Origin: Gemmatimonas aurantiaca
GTDB lineage: Bacteria; Gemmatimonadota; Gemmatimonadetes; Gemmatimonadales; Gemmatimonadaceae
Direction of reading: 5' to 3'
DNA: 64,000 nucleotides
NCBI RefSeq assembly: GCF_037190085.1
Contig: NZ_JBBCJO010000014.1
Span: forward strand, 17,366-81,365
Shown: positions 35,712 to 44,905 of the stretch, one piece after another
Layout of the letters: every line of letters starts with the position of its first letter
How positions within the stretch are numbered: the first letter of the stretch is position 1
Position numbers and translations under genes: made by a program
The notes under the pieces: model-generated
The model's database searches: none
What the model was told of the DNA's origin: nothing
Seen by the model: only the letters and a program-made list of their open reading frames with translations

Positions 35712-35718
35712 AGGAGGT
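35712..35718 (+). promoter_or_regulatory. Ribosome-binding site deciding the start of the binding protein
   Basis: A full AGGAGGT lies 8 nt before GTG 35727 and 5 nt before TTG 35724. The in-frame ATG 35748 is too far away. Confidence 0.6.
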
Positions 35719-35726
35719 ATCTTTTG

Positions 35727-36869
35727 GTGACCTCCCACCCTGCCTGCATGCTCCGACGAATCCGCGTGGCTCTCGGACGGCTTCTCGCCGTGGCACTCGG
35801 ACTCCTGTGCCTTCCGCTGGCATGCCGCGAACGACCGGTGCCGCTGATCGGATCCGCGCTGGGGAGCACGTTCAATTCGGCCGTCAGGCTCGCATTGGAA
35901 GACGCGACGCAAGGGAACGGGGCGGTCCTGGTGGACACGCTCCTGCTGGCGGAGTCGAGCTCGATCGCCGCATCGGCCATCGAACTGGCGAGTACGCTGC
36001 TCGGTCATCCCAACATCGTCGCGGTCATCGGTCACACCAACAGCAGCGCGAGTCTGGCGGCGGCCCAGCTCTACAACGATGCGAAGGTGGTGGAACTGGC
36101 GCCGACGTCCACCGCACAACTCTATTCGTCGGCCGGCCCCTTCTCTTTCCGCATGGTGCCGCCCGACCAGCGACAGGGACGCGTGCTCGCGCAAGCCGTG
36201 GCACAGGAACGGCCAACGGGCGCGCGCGTCGCCGTGTTGTATGTCAACGACGACTACGGTCGCAGTCTCCGCTCCGTGGTATCGGCGGCGCTCGATTCGC
36301 TCCAGCTCCCGATCGTCGCCGAATTGCCGCATCTCGACAGTCCCGGGAGAGCCCGCACCGTACTCGGCGATATCGCCTCGGTCATCCAGGCCCGCCCCAA
36401 TGCCATCGTGTGGCTCGGACGCCCCACCACGCTGCGCGCGGTACTGCCGGCCATCAGGTCGGCGCTCGGCCCCATTCCGGTGTTGGCGAGCGATGCCACC
36501 ACCTCGTGGACATTCGGAGGGAACGTCGACGGCGCGCTCACCGACGTGCGTTACGTCGATTTTGTCGACCTCGACGCGACCCCGGAAGGCCGCGACTTCC
36601 GCGAACGGTACCGCGCCAGATTCGGCGGGATACCCGGTGCCGGCGAGGCGCTCGCCTACGATGCCATGCGGGTACTGATCGAGGCCGTGCGCAGCGGCGC
36701 ACGTACCGGAGACGAGGTGCGGCGTTTCCTCGATGATCTCGGTCGCGGAAGGCCCGCCTTTCAGGGCGTGACCGGACCGATCACGTTCTCGATTCAGGGC
36801 GACATGCGCCGGGATCCGATCCTGTTGCGCATCCCCGCCCCGGAATCCCTCGCCGTCGTCCCCCCGTGA
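35727..36869 (+). CDS. Periplasmic-binding-protein-like lipoprotein (LivK/Peripla_BP_6 type)
   Basis: A 380-residue lipoprotein: a hydrophobic leader ends in the lipobox LPLAC (Cys about residue 33). The remainder has the type I binding-protein fold of branched-chain amino acid receptors (VAVIGHTNSSASLAAAQLYNDAKVVELAPTST, then FRMVPPDQRQGRVLAQAV and VAVLYVNDDYGRSL). No ABC permease or ATPase gene is nearby. Instead the GTG of a histidine kinase gene overlaps its stop (GTGA). This suggests that it feeds a signal to that kinase rather than a transporter. The ligand is unknown. Confidence 0.82.
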   Translation: MTSHPACMLRRIRVALGRLLAVALGLLCLPLACRERPVPLIGSALGSTFNSAVRLALEDATQGNGAVLVDTLLLAESSSIAASAIELASTLLGHPNIVAVIGHTNSSASLAAAQLYNDAKVVELAPTSTAQLYSSAGPFSFRMVPPDQRQGRVLAQAVAQERPTGARVAVLYVNDDYGRSLRSVVSAALDSLQLPIVAELPHLDSPGRARTVLGDIASVIQARPNAIVWLGRPTTLRAVLPAIRSALGPIPVLASDATTSWTFGGNVDGALTDVRYVDFVDLDATPEGRDFRERYRARFGGIPGAGEALAYDAMRVLIEAVRSGARTGDEVRRFLDDLGRGRPAFQGVTGPITFSIQGDMRRDPILLRIPAPESLAVVPP

Positions 36870-38902
36870 ACACCGGCATCGCAGATCGCGCGGTCACCGA
36901 CGCGATGGAACGGGGTGATCGTGCACCGAAACCACGTGCTCCGCGCTCGCTGCGCGAGCGCCTCTTTCTCACCGGCGTGGTCATGGCCATCGGCACCGTG
37001 ATCGCGCTCGCGGCGATGGCGGCCACCGGCGCCCGTGAACAGGCACGACTGCGCCGCACCACGGCGCACATCATCGAAGAACAGCGTATCGGTGATGCGG
37101 TGATTCGCGGGGTGATGCGGCAACTGGCCATCGCCGGCGATCCGACCAGTCGCGGTTCGCGGGCCCGCCTCGCGATCTTCGATTCGCTGGGCCGCGGTGT
37201 CTACGACGACCTGCGTCGATATCTCTTCCGCACGCTCTCCGCGGCGGAGCGGCTCCAGATCGAGTCCGTGAAGGAAGAGCATCAGCAGATGGAAGTGGCC
37301 GCCCGTCGTGTGATGGCCACCGGCGATCAGCAGACCGCCGCCGTTGCCGCCGGCAACAACGAGATGGTGTTGCATGCCTTTCAGTTGCTCGACGCGCTCC
37401 AGGGATTCGTCGACCTGCGGGAGCAGGCACTGACGGTGCTGGCGGACACGCAGGGCAGTACGCTGCGGCGTCTCATGATCGGCAGCATCGCCTTCATCGC
37501 GACGATGTTCCTGCTGCAACTGTTCCTCGCCATGCGCTTCGTGCGCAGTCGCGTGACGGAGCCCCTGCATCAATTCACCGAGGCCGTGGCCCGGGTGGGC
37601 GCCGGCAATCTCGATGTGCGCATGCCTCCCCCCGCCGATCGTGAATTTTCATCCACGTTCGCCGCGTTCAACGACATGTCGGCCAGTCTCGCGACCGCAC
37701 GGGCCGATCTCGAAGCGCGCAATGCCGCGCTCTCGGTGGCATTGGCCCGGGTGCGCGAAACCCAGGATGAGCTTGTGCAAGCCGAGAAGCTCGGCGCCAT
37801 CGGCCGTATGACCGCGGGACTGGCGCACGAACTCAACAATCCGCTGGCCACGGTGCTGGCCACCAGCGAGTTGCTCGCGGCGCGTCTCACGGAAAACGAT
37901 CCGCCGGCCATGACGGAACTCTCCGTCGAATTCGTGGAGCCCATGCGCCGGGAGGCACAGCGCGCCCGCCTGCTGGTCCGGAGTCTGCTGCAATTCGCCC
38001 GACGCGCGGACAGTGAGATCACGGCGGTCTCTCTGCGTGACAGCATCGAAGTCATCCGCGATCTGCGGAAGTTCGCGTTTGCCAACCTGGGTATCACCCT
38101 GCGGGTCGATCCGGTACCCGAGGTGCTGGTGATGGCGGAACGGCAGCAATTGCAGGGGGTTCTGCTCAACGTGATCAACAATGCGCTCGATGCGCTGGCA
38201 CCGCGTCGTCGCGGACTGGTGCACATCGCGACGCATGTCGATGCCGACCATGTCGATGTCGTCATCGAAGACGATGGCCCGGGCCTTCGCGATCCTTCGC
38301 GTGTCTTCGAAGCGTTCTACACCACCAAGGGCGTCGGCGAGGGAACGGGCCTCGGACTGGCATTGGCCGAACGGTTCATGACCGCGTTCGGTGGAACGAT
38401 CACGGCGGAGAATCGCCCCGAAGGTGGTGCCCGCTTCACGCTCCGTTTCGTGCGATCCGAAGGACCGGCACCCACGGGTTCACCGGAAGACGAGGTGATG
38501 GTTCTGCCTGCCCGTCAGATTCCGATACCCACCACCACCCGTCAACGGATCCTCGTGGTGGATGATGAGCCATCCATTCAGCGGGCCCAGGCCCTGCTGT
38601 TGCAGCGCCTCGATCTCGACGTCGTCCTGTGTGACAATGTCGAATCCGCCCGCGCGGCGATCACGGACCAGGAATTCCACGCCGTTCTCTGCGACGTGAA
38701 AATGCCGGGTGAGAGCGGCATCGTGCTCTTCGAATGGATCCGCCGGGAAATGCCATCGATGGTACCACATTTTCTCTTCGTCACGGGCGACGTGGCTGCT
38801 GTCGAACTCGCCGAGCTCGTCGCGGAATTTCCCGATGCGTTCATCTCGAAGCCATTCGACGCGCGGGAATATCTGACCCGGGTGGAACGCGCGCTCAGGT
38901 GA
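36866..38902 (+). CDS. Hybrid sensor histidine kinase coupled to a binding lipoprotein
   Basis: A 678-residue membrane kinase. Helices at about 33-52 and 198-218 flank a mostly helical extracytoplasmic sensor of about 145 residues. A HAMP domain follows (about 220-275), then a short coiled coil and the DHp domain with H321 (LAHELNNPLATVLATSEL). The ATPase domain shows NVINNALDAL, EDDGPGL and GEGTGLGLAL. A C-terminal receiver holds D610 (VLCDVKMPGESG). The GTG start overlaps the stop of the lipoprotein gene. Its 3' end overlaps the convergent oxidoreductase gene by 8 nt. Confidence 0.9.
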   Translation: MNTGIADRAVTDAMERGDRAPKPRAPRSLRERLFLTGVVMAIGTVIALAAMAATGAREQARLRRTTAHIIEEQRIGDAVIRGVMRQLAIAGDPTSRGSRARLAIFDSLGRGVYDDLRRYLFRTLSAAERLQIESVKEEHQQMEVAARRVMATGDQQTAAVAAGNNEMVLHAFQLLDALQGFVDLREQALTVLADTQGSTLRRLMIGSIAFIATMFLLQLFLAMRFVRSRVTEPLHQFTEAVARVGAGNLDVRMPPPADREFSSTFAAFNDMSASLATARADLEARNAALSVALARVRETQDELVQAEKLGAIGRMTAGLAHELNNPLATVLATSELLAARLTENDPPAMTELSVEFVEPMRREAQRARLLVRSLLQFARRADSEITAVSLRDSIEVIRDLRKFAFANLGITLRVDPVPEVLVMAERQQLQGVLLNVINNALDALAPRRRGLVHIATHVDADHVDVVIEDDGPGLRDPSRVFEAFYTTKGVGEGTGLGLALAERFMTAFGGTITAENRPEGGARFTLRFVRSEGPAPTGSPEDEVMVLPARQIPIPTTTRQRILVVDDEPSIQRAQALLLQRLDLDVVLCDNVESARAAITDQEFHAVLCDVKMPGESGIVLFEWIRREMPSMVPHFLFVTGDVAAVELAELVAEFPDAFISKPFDAREYLTRVERALR

Positions 38903-40136
38903 GCGGAGACCGGAGGTGGGTACCGATGCGGAACAGTGCCGCATCCGGATCGGGCGTCCCATTGATTGCCGCACTCACCACCTGCGCCGCCACGACACTG
39001 AAGGTGATGCCGTTACCGCCGAACCCGGCCACCACCCAGGCGCGGGAATGTCCCGGCAGCCGATCGATCAAGGGCAACCCCGACGTCGACTCCCCGAACG
39101 CTCCACCCCAGGCGTGTGTGACCTGCACGGACCTGTCCGGCAGTATGGCGCCAACATCCCGGGCGAGCAGCCGCGCCTTGCGTGGCAGACGCCGCCGATC
39201 GGTATGGGCCGATCCCGATCGTTCGTCCCGACCGCCCGCCAGCAACCGTCCATCCGGCAGTGCCCGCAGATACAGATAGGGTGTCGCCGCTTCCCACACG
39301 ATCGTGTGACGCAACCACGCCGGCACGGGCCTTGTGGGGCGTGCCGCGATGGCCCACGTGCTGAGAATGTGATGCGTGCTTCGGGGTACGATGGTCGGCA
39401 CTTCATACCCACTGCAGAAGACCACGTGATTGGCGACCAGTACACGACCTTCCGAGGCCACCAGCATCACGCCGTCGCGCGCGCGCTGCACATCGACGAT
39501 GTCGGCATCATGGAAGAGCCGAGCGCCGGCCCGGATGGATCGGCGAAGCAATCCGGCAGTGAGCCTGACCGGGTGCGCCACGGCCGCCCCGGCGCTGAGA
39601 ATGGCTCCCGTGCGTTCGATGCCGTAGTGCTCCCGCAAGGTACGTCCATCCAGGTAGTGCGCGGAAAGCCCCGCACGCTGCCGGCTCTCCACCTCGTACT
39701 GCAATGCCCGTCGGCCATAACGCGAACCCGCGAGATAGAGGCTCTCGCACGACGTGAACTGACAGCGCAGATGGTCGGCCCTGACGATATCGCCCAGATC
39801 CGCCACCGCCCGCGCCGATCGTTGCCACGCCCGCTTCGCCCGTGACCAGCCGATCTGTCGTGCGAGCCGATACAGCGGCACGTCGAGTTCGTATTGCAGC
39901 AATGCCGTGGAGGCGAGCGTACTGCCCGCGACGGGCCGTCGTCGATCGACGATGACGACGTCACGCCCGGACAGCCGAAGAGCGCGGGCGACCAGTGCAC
40001 CACTGATCCCCGCGCCCACCACGACCACATCGGCCACCACGGTGGATGGCAGCGGCCGACTCGGCACCGTTGTGCCGGAATCACCGGCCCATACGGTCTC
40101 ACCCCGTCGCAATCGTCGACGGGGCGACCATGTCAT
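38895..40136 (-). CDS. FAD-dependent oxidoreductase (DAO family)
   Basis: D-amino-acid-oxidase/glycine-oxidase-like flavoprotein of 413 residues. The FAD-binding beta-alpha-beta unit ADVVVVGAGISGALVARAL (about 35-53) is followed by VIVDRRRPVAGSTLAS. The C-terminal part has WGGAFGESTSGLPLIDRLPG and AWVVAGFGGNGITFSVVAAQVV, typical of DAO-fold enzymes that close around FAD. The substrate is unknown. No signal peptide is apparent. Its ATG overlaps the stop of the CsbD-like gene (ATGA), so it is translated in tandem with a stress protein. Confidence 0.88.
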   Translation of the reverse strand: MTWSPRRRLRRGETVWAGDSGTTVPSRPLPSTVVADVVVVGAGISGALVARALRLSGRDVVIVDRRRPVAGSTLASTALLQYELDVPLYRLARQIGWSRAKRAWQRSARAVADLGDIVRADHLRCQFTSCESLYLAGSRYGRRALQYEVESRQRAGLSAHYLDGRTLREHYGIERTGAILSAGAAVAHPVRLTAGLLRRSIRAGARLFHDADIVDVQRARDGVMLVASEGRVLVANHVVFCSGYEVPTIVPRSTHHILSTWAIAARPTRPVPAWLRHTIVWEAATPYLYLRALPDGRLLAGGRDERSGSAHTDRRRLPRKARLLARDVGAILPDRSVQVTHAWGGAFGESTSGLPLIDRLPGHSRAWVVAGFGGNGITFSVVAAQVVSAAINGTPDPDAALFRIGTHLRSPLT

Positions 40137-40381
40137 CGCATGCCGGTGTTGGACGGTGGCACGGCATCCGCCCGCTCGTCCCGGGCCAGTTGTTCACGAT
40201 ACCGGGCGAGTTCCTGTTCCACCTTGTCCTTGGACTCACCGTACCGCTGCTGGATCAGCCCCGAGAGCTGCTCCCACTTGCCTTCGAGCTGGTCGAGCTC
40301 GTCGTCCGTGAGTTTGCCCCACTGTTCCTTCAGCTTGCCTTTGACCTGGGTCCAGGCGCCCTTTACGCGATCGGTATTCAT
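40133..40381 (-). CDS. CsbD-family stress protein
   Basis: An 82-residue hydrophilic protein with the CsbD signature at its N-terminus (MNTDRVKGAWTQVKGKLKEQ, then WGKLTDDELDQLEGKWEQL). CsbD proteins are small, often general-stress-induced proteins of unclear mechanism. It is the first gene of a two-gene unit with the FAD oxidoreductase. CGGAG lies upstream of its start. Its leader contains a 17-bp dyad, and a 14-bp element further upstream recurs before the small membrane protein gene at 48 kb. Confidence 0.9.
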   Translation of the reverse strand: MNTDRVKGAWTQVKGKLKEQWGKLTDDELDQLEGKWEQLSGLIQQRYGESKDKVEQELARYREQLARDERADAVPPSNTGMR

Positions 40382-40407
40382 GAAGAACTCCGAGGTGTCG
40401 AGAATGA

Positions 40408-40424
40408 AAGTCGCAGCGCGACTT
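40408..40424 (-). promoter_or_regulatory. Dyad in the csbD-like leader
   Basis: AAGTCGC and GCGACTT are perfect inverted arms around AGC, 27 bp upstream of the csbD-like start. Either an operator or a leader hairpin; no T-run follows on either strand. Confidence 0.4.
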
Positions 40425-40532
40425 CAGGGCCGCAGCTCATATAGCCGAGGCTCTCGAAGGATCGTTCCCGCCACGGTTCGACACAGTTGCCCGCCCGACG
40501 CATCTTTCTCCCCTCCCTTCCGCCGAAGCCCG

Positions 40533-40546
40533 CCTCTCTCTTTTGG
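40533..40546 (-). promoter_or_regulatory. 14-bp upstream element shared with the gene at 47848-48000
   Basis: On the minus strand this reads CCAAAAGAGAGAGG, 152 bp upstream of the csbD-like start. The same 14-mer stands 83 bp upstream of the other small stress-type gene. Confidence 0.45.
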
Positions 40547-40723
40547 CCGATGCCGGCCGCCGAAAACGTTCCGAACCCAGTCTGCGATCTACCCCTTTTG
40601 GATAATGCCGGTGGCCCGGATCACTGATGACCTTACGCCACGTTCCTCGTGGATCAGCCCGTGCGGTCATGATGCCGACAGTCAGGAAGGTGATGACCGT
40701 GACATTGGCAGTTCTCCTCGTTC

Positions 40724-41185
40724 GTGTTCGCGCCCGTGCCTTCAGTTCGCCGATACGCCCGCTCGTTTGTGGTGCGCTGCTCCGCGCACCAGGCCTACGC
40801 ACACTGGCGCGACCATGTCACTCTGGCCGCCGATTTCCCCCATGGCGTTCACGCCATGACGCACGGTGCGCGCACACGATGGCGGGCCACCTGGAATGAC
40901 CAGACCTGCATGTGGGAAACCGTCTGCACGGCCGACGTGCCCGGCCGCTTGCTGACCTGGACCACCGCCACATCGGAATGTGCGCGCCATAGCTGGGATT
41001 TCTGGTTCGCCGAGCGGGCCGACGGTTGGGGTACGGATATCCAGCTGGTGGTCGTGCTGGAATCGGCGGACGCGGACGACGATGCTCCGTCCGTATTTTC
41101 CGATCCGCTGCTCGATCCCGATCCGGATCAGACGCTCGATCAGTTGATCCTTCTCTGGCAGGCTCGGCTCGCGCACGCGTCCTGA
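40724..41185 (+). CDS. SRPBCC/START-like small protein
   Basis: About 153 residues. The pattern (VVRCSAHQAYAHWRDHVTLAADFPHGVHAMTHGA, later RHSWDFWFAERADGWGTDIQLVVVLE, and a long C-terminal helix DQTLDQLILLWQARLAH) fits the SRPBCC/polyketide-cyclase-like fold, in which the cavity binds a hydrophobic ligand. Short and divergent, so this is a fold-level call only. GTG 40724 is used; GTG 40736 is an alternative, and no clear ribosome-binding site is present. It lies 21 bp upstream of the large hybrid kinase gene and may be co-transcribed with it. Confidence 0.6.
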   Translation: MFAPVPSVRRYARSFVVRCSAHQAYAHWRDHVTLAADFPHGVHAMTHGARTRWRATWNDQTCMWETVCTADVPGRLLTWTTATSECARHSWDFWFAERADGWGTDIQLVVVLESADADDDAPSVFSDPLLDPDPDQTLDQLILLWQARLAHAS

Positions 41186-41206
41186 CTTCCTTCCCGTTCT
41201 GCGATC

Positions 41207-44200
41207 ATGGCCGTTCCGCCCCGCGGCGCTCAGAAATCTTTCAGCAACCCGTTCGACCGGCTCACCACGCGCTCTCTGACCTGGGGCGCGATCGTCGCGG
41301 CCGCCGTGCTGGCGGTCAATGTGCCGCTGACCTATCGCAACACCCGGCAAATCGAGGAGAACGCCGCATGGCTCGCCCACAGCCATGAGGTCGTCAACGA
41401 ACTGGCCAGTCTGCTCATCCTCGTGAAAGATGCGGAAACGGGGGTTCGGGGTTTCATGATCACCGGGGATGCACAGGATACCGTGCCCATCGCCGAGGTG
41501 CGCAAAGCGATCGGCCAGCGGGTATCGGCCCTCGACACGCTCCTGGTCGACAATACGCAGCAGGCGGAGCGTCTGGCGCGGATCGACGAGGTCGCATTGC
41601 TGCGCATGGAAGCGCTGGAACAACTGCAGACGATTGCACGGGTGCATGGCCGGGACTCGGCACGGCAGGTGATGATCGATGCACGAACCAACCGGATCGG
41701 CGACTCCCTCCGTCGTCTCGTGGATGAGATGACCGAGTCGGAGCAGCACCTGCTCGCGACGCGCGCGGGACAGGCCGGTCGCACGTATCAGCAGGCGGCG
41801 CGCAGCGGCGTGTTTGCCGGCCTGGCGGCACTGGTGGCGTTCATGGGCTTCGTCATCGTGTTACGCCGTGAACTCGCGGCCCGTGCGCAGGCGGCCTCTC
41901 TGCTGGCGGAGGAGCGGGAGCGTCTCGATACCACGCTGCGCAGCATCGGGGATGCCGTCATCACCACCGACCCCGGCGGCCGCATCTCCGCCATGAATGC
42001 GATCGCCGAACAACTCACCGGTCTGCCGTCGATGGTCGCCGTGGGCAAGCCGCTCGAGGAGGTGTACCGCATTCCGTTCGACCCGTCGGTCAGTCACGAG
42101 GAACATCCGGTCCGGGCGGTGCTCGCGGGCCGGCGTTCCCGTTCCGAGTTGCACTCGCTCACTCTGCGCTCACACGACGGCACGGCGCGACCGATCGATC
42201 AGACGGCGGCCGCCATCGTCACGGCGTCCGGTCAACGACTGGGGGGCGTGCTCGTCTTTCGCGATGTTTCCGAACAACAGGCCGCCCAGCAGCGCATCCG
42301 GGCCGGTCAGCAACGCCTGCAACTCGCCCTCCGTTCGGCGCGACTGGTTTCATTCGACATCGCGTTCGACGGAGGCCTCCTCACACTGTCCGAGAACGTG
42401 GCGGACGTGCTGGCGCTGTCCCCCGGACACACGCTGCGTACGCTCGACGATGCCCTGGCCATCGTGCATGCCGACGACCTCCCCGAGGTGATCGCGGCAC
42501 TCAAGAGCGTGGAGCAGCCGGGCGATTCCTTTCAGGTGTCCTGTCGAATCCACCGTGAAGCGCGCGGCGACATCGGCTGGGTCGAGGTGCGCGGCGAAGT
42601 CCAGCTCACCCGCGACGGAAAGCGGCTGATCACCGGTCTCGTGCTCGACGTGACGGAGCGGGTCGCCGCCGAGCGGTCGCTGCGTGAAAGTGAAGCGCGG
42701 TTCCGCAGTATGGCCGACAGCGCGCCCGTGATGATCTGGATGACCGCCAGCGACGGCCGCTTCACCTATCTCAATCAACGCTGGTATGAATTCACCGGAG
42801 ATTCCGCCGACGACGCGACTGCACTGGAGGCGCCCTTCGCCCGCATCCATCCCGACGATCGGATGGAGCAGCTCCGGCAGTTCGTCGAGGCGCTGGATAC
42901 CCACCGCACGTTCCGGCAGGAGATGCGCCTGCGTCGGCACGACGGCGCGTATCGCTGGGTGATCAATTCGGCCACGCCCCGTTTCGGAGAACATGGCGAA
43001 TGGCGTGGATTCATCGGATCGATCATCGATATCGAGGACCGCAAGCTGCTGGAGAACGAACTGCGGATGTTGGCCGCCGACCTCTCGCAGGCCGATCAGC
43101 GCAAGGACGAATTCCTCGCCACTCTCGCACACGAACTGCGCAATCCATTGGCGCCGCTGCGCAACGGCGTGGAAATCCTCCGGCTCGCCACCCCCACGCC
43201 CGAAGTCCTGGAACGCACGCGCGGCATGATGGAGCGTCAACTGGGTCAGCTCGTGCGCCTGGTCGACGATCTGCTCGATGTCTCCCGCATCACCAGTGGC
43301 AAACTCGAGCTGCGCCATGACCTGCTCACGTTGCAGGTCAAGCTGACCAATGCCTCCGAAGCCAGCAATCCGCTGCTGGCCTCGCGGGCACAGCGTCTGC
43401 ACATCTCCGCGCCCGATGAGCCGGTGATCGTGGAAGGGGACGCCGCGCGCCTCTCGCAGATCTTCGCCAACCTTCTCGACAACGCCTCGAAGTACAGTCC
43501 ACGCGACAGCGATATTCACGCCACGATCACCACCACCGACACCACGGCGATCGTGACCATCCGGGATGAAGGACAGGGAATTCCGCCCCATTTGCTGCAC
43601 AAGGTGTTCGATCTGTTCGCGCAGGTCGACCGTACCCTCGAACGCACCACCGGTGGACTGGGGATCGGCCTGACCCTGGTCAAACGTCTGGTGGAAATGC
43701 ACGGAGGGACCATCACGGCCGAGAGTGCCGGCGAGGGTCAGGGCAGCACATTCACCGTGACCCTGCCTCTCGCACATGCGGCGGCGGGTTCTCCGCATCG
43801 CCGGACCCAGGGCGCGATACGTCCGCAGGGCGAGGGTCTCTCCATCATCATCTGTGACGACAATGTGGACGCCTCACTCACGCTGGAGACCATCCTGCGG
43901 GCGGGCGGGCATCAGGTCGAAACGGTGCACGACGGCCTGAAAGCCCTGGAGCGTGCCGGTACACAGCCCCCGGCGGTGATGATCATCGATCTCGGCATGC
44001 CCGGACTGAATGGCTTCGAGACAGCCGAACGGATTCGTCAGCTCCCCAATGGAGACCGCATCGTGCTCATTGCACTGACTGGCTGGGGCAACGACGACTA
44101 CCGGCAGCGCGCCCGCGCCGCCGGTTTCGATCATCATCTCGTCAAGCCAGCCGATCCGACGGTACTGGGCGATCTGCTGGCGCGCATCAGTCGCCAGCGG

Positions 44201-44227
44201 CGGGCGTCAGAACACACTGCCAGATGA
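41207..44227 (+). CDS. Hybrid histidine kinase with CHASE3-like sensor and three PAS domains
   Basis: A 1006-residue membrane kinase. Helices near 24-46 and 196-222 flank a CHASE3-type helical sensor (about 50-190). Three PAS-like domains follow (about 235-350, 360-480, 490-615). The DHp motif is FLATLAHELRNPLAPLRN with H642, and the ATPase domain has the N box FANLLDNASKYSP, DEGQGIP and TGGLGIGLTLVK. The C-terminal receiver carries D928 (MIIDLGMPGLNGFE). A multi-input sensor is likely. Its 3' end overlaps the convergent degenerate kinase gene by 41 bp. Confidence 0.92.
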   Translation: MAVPPRGAQKSFSNPFDRLTTRSLTWGAIVAAAVLAVNVPLTYRNTRQIEENAAWLAHSHEVVNELASLLILVKDAETGVRGFMITGDAQDTVPIAEVRKAIGQRVSALDTLLVDNTQQAERLARIDEVALLRMEALEQLQTIARVHGRDSARQVMIDARTNRIGDSLRRLVDEMTESEQHLLATRAGQAGRTYQQAARSGVFAGLAALVAFMGFVIVLRRELAARAQAASLLAEERERLDTTLRSIGDAVITTDPGGRISAMNAIAEQLTGLPSMVAVGKPLEEVYRIPFDPSVSHEEHPVRAVLAGRRSRSELHSLTLRSHDGTARPIDQTAAAIVTASGQRLGGVLVFRDVSEQQAAQQRIRAGQQRLQLALRSARLVSFDIAFDGGLLTLSENVADVLALSPGHTLRTLDDALAIVHADDLPEVIAALKSVEQPGDSFQVSCRIHREARGDIGWVEVRGEVQLTRDGKRLITGLVLDVTERVAAERSLRESEARFRSMADSAPVMIWMTASDGRFTYLNQRWYEFTGDSADDATALEAPFARIHPDDRMEQLRQFVEALDTHRTFRQEMRLRRHDGAYRWVINSATPRFGEHGEWRGFIGSIIDIEDRKLLENELRMLAADLSQADQRKDEFLATLAHELRNPLAPLRNGVEILRLATPTPEVLERTRGMMERQLGQLVRLVDDLLDVSRITSGKLELRHDLLTLQVKLTNASEASNPLLASRAQRLHISAPDEPVIVEGDAARLSQIFANLLDNASKYSPRDSDIHATITTTDTTAIVTIRDEGQGIPPHLLHKVFDLFAQVDRTLERTTGGLGIGLTLVKRLVEMHGGTITAESAGEGQGSTFTVTLPLAHAAAGSPHRRTQGAIRPQGEGLSIIICDDNVDASLTLETILRAGGHQVETVHDGLKALERAGTQPPAVMIIDLGMPGLNGFETAERIRQLPNGDRIVLIALTGWGNDDYRQRARAAGFDHHLVKPADPTVLGDLLARISRQRRASEHTAR

Positions 44228-44882
44228 ACCCGTCGGTCCCGCACGGCTGCCACCACCGCATACCCCATCCCAACTCCCGCACCTGCGCATCGGCATATCG
44301 CTGCCAGCGACTTCGGCGGGCACGAAGACGCGGTGATCGTCCATCGGCGAGGAAGCCGGCCTCCATCGTGATCGACAGTGTCAGCCCCTCGGGCCCGTTG
44401 GCCGGAGAGCGTTCCCGCTCGACACGGATCCCGAACACCACCGACCCATTCTCCCCCCGGATCTGCATATGGTGAAGCGCGGCCAAGCCGAGCATGGTGA
44501 GCGCCGCGATCTCCTGTTCCGAAAGATTCAGCGCCGATGCATGTTCCACTCCGGAGACATGACCGGTCGAGCCACGGGGCAGAATCGTCATGACGAGTCG
44601 TTGCAGCTGTTCCAGCCACCAGCCGGCAGGAGCTGAACGGTTCGCACCCATCTCTGAACGACCATCCCCGCCCCGAACGACCTCCAGCAGGCGCATGGCG
44701 GCGCGGATCTGCTCGGCAAGTGATTTCAGGACCATCTTCTGTTTTTCCGCGGCGGCGGAATCCCGTCCATCACCCAATTCCGCACGCAGGGCCAGCGCGC
44801 CGGCGATACTTCCCAGATCGTGCGTCACGGCCCTGACGATGTCCCGCTGCAACTGCGCAGTTTCCACGGTATCCAACGGCAT
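44187..44882 (-). CDS. Small degenerate histidine-kinase-like protein
   Basis: A 231-residue soluble protein. Near its N-terminus AVTHDLGSIAGALALRAEL places a histidine (H21) in an H-box-like helix, followed by a second helix rich in charged residues, the layout of a DHp dimerisation domain. The rest (about 95-225) is the size of an ATPase domain, but no N, G1 or G2 box is recognisable. It could therefore be a phosphotransfer protein or an inactive kinase, comparable in layout to ChpT. It is divergent from a NarL-type regulator gene, with only 23 bp between the starts, which makes that regulator the likely partner (inferred). Confidence 0.6.
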   Translation of the reverse strand: MPLDTVETAQLQRDIVRAVTHDLGSIAGALALRAELGDGRDSAAAEKQKMVLKSLAEQIRAAMRLLEVVRGGDGRSEMGANRSAPAGWWLEQLQRLVMTILPRGSTGHVSGVEHASALNLSEQEIAALTMLGLAALHHMQIRGENGSVVFGIRVERERSPANGPEGLTLSITMEAGFLADGRSPRLRARRSRWQRYADAQVRELGWGMRWWQPCGTDGFIWQCVLTPAAGD

Positions 44883-44905
44883 CCCCTCTCCGGAGAACTC
44901 GCTTC

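Larger units (their letters stand above)
40382..40723. other. 342-bp intergenic region between csbD-like and SRPBCC-like genes
   Basis: No credible gene was found. It must hold the minus-strand csbD promoter. Seen here: a 17-bp dyad (40408-40424), a 14-bp CCTCTCTCTTTTGG element (40533-40546) and a partly similar CCCCTTTTGG (40592-40601). The short plus-strand frame at 40627 overlaps the next gene in another frame and is not supported. Confidence 0.6.

Noticed and set aside
40627..40899. Gene of 90 codons before the SRPBCC-like gene
   Set aside because: It overlaps the better-supported SRPBCC-like gene in another frame and ends in a shadow-like sequence.
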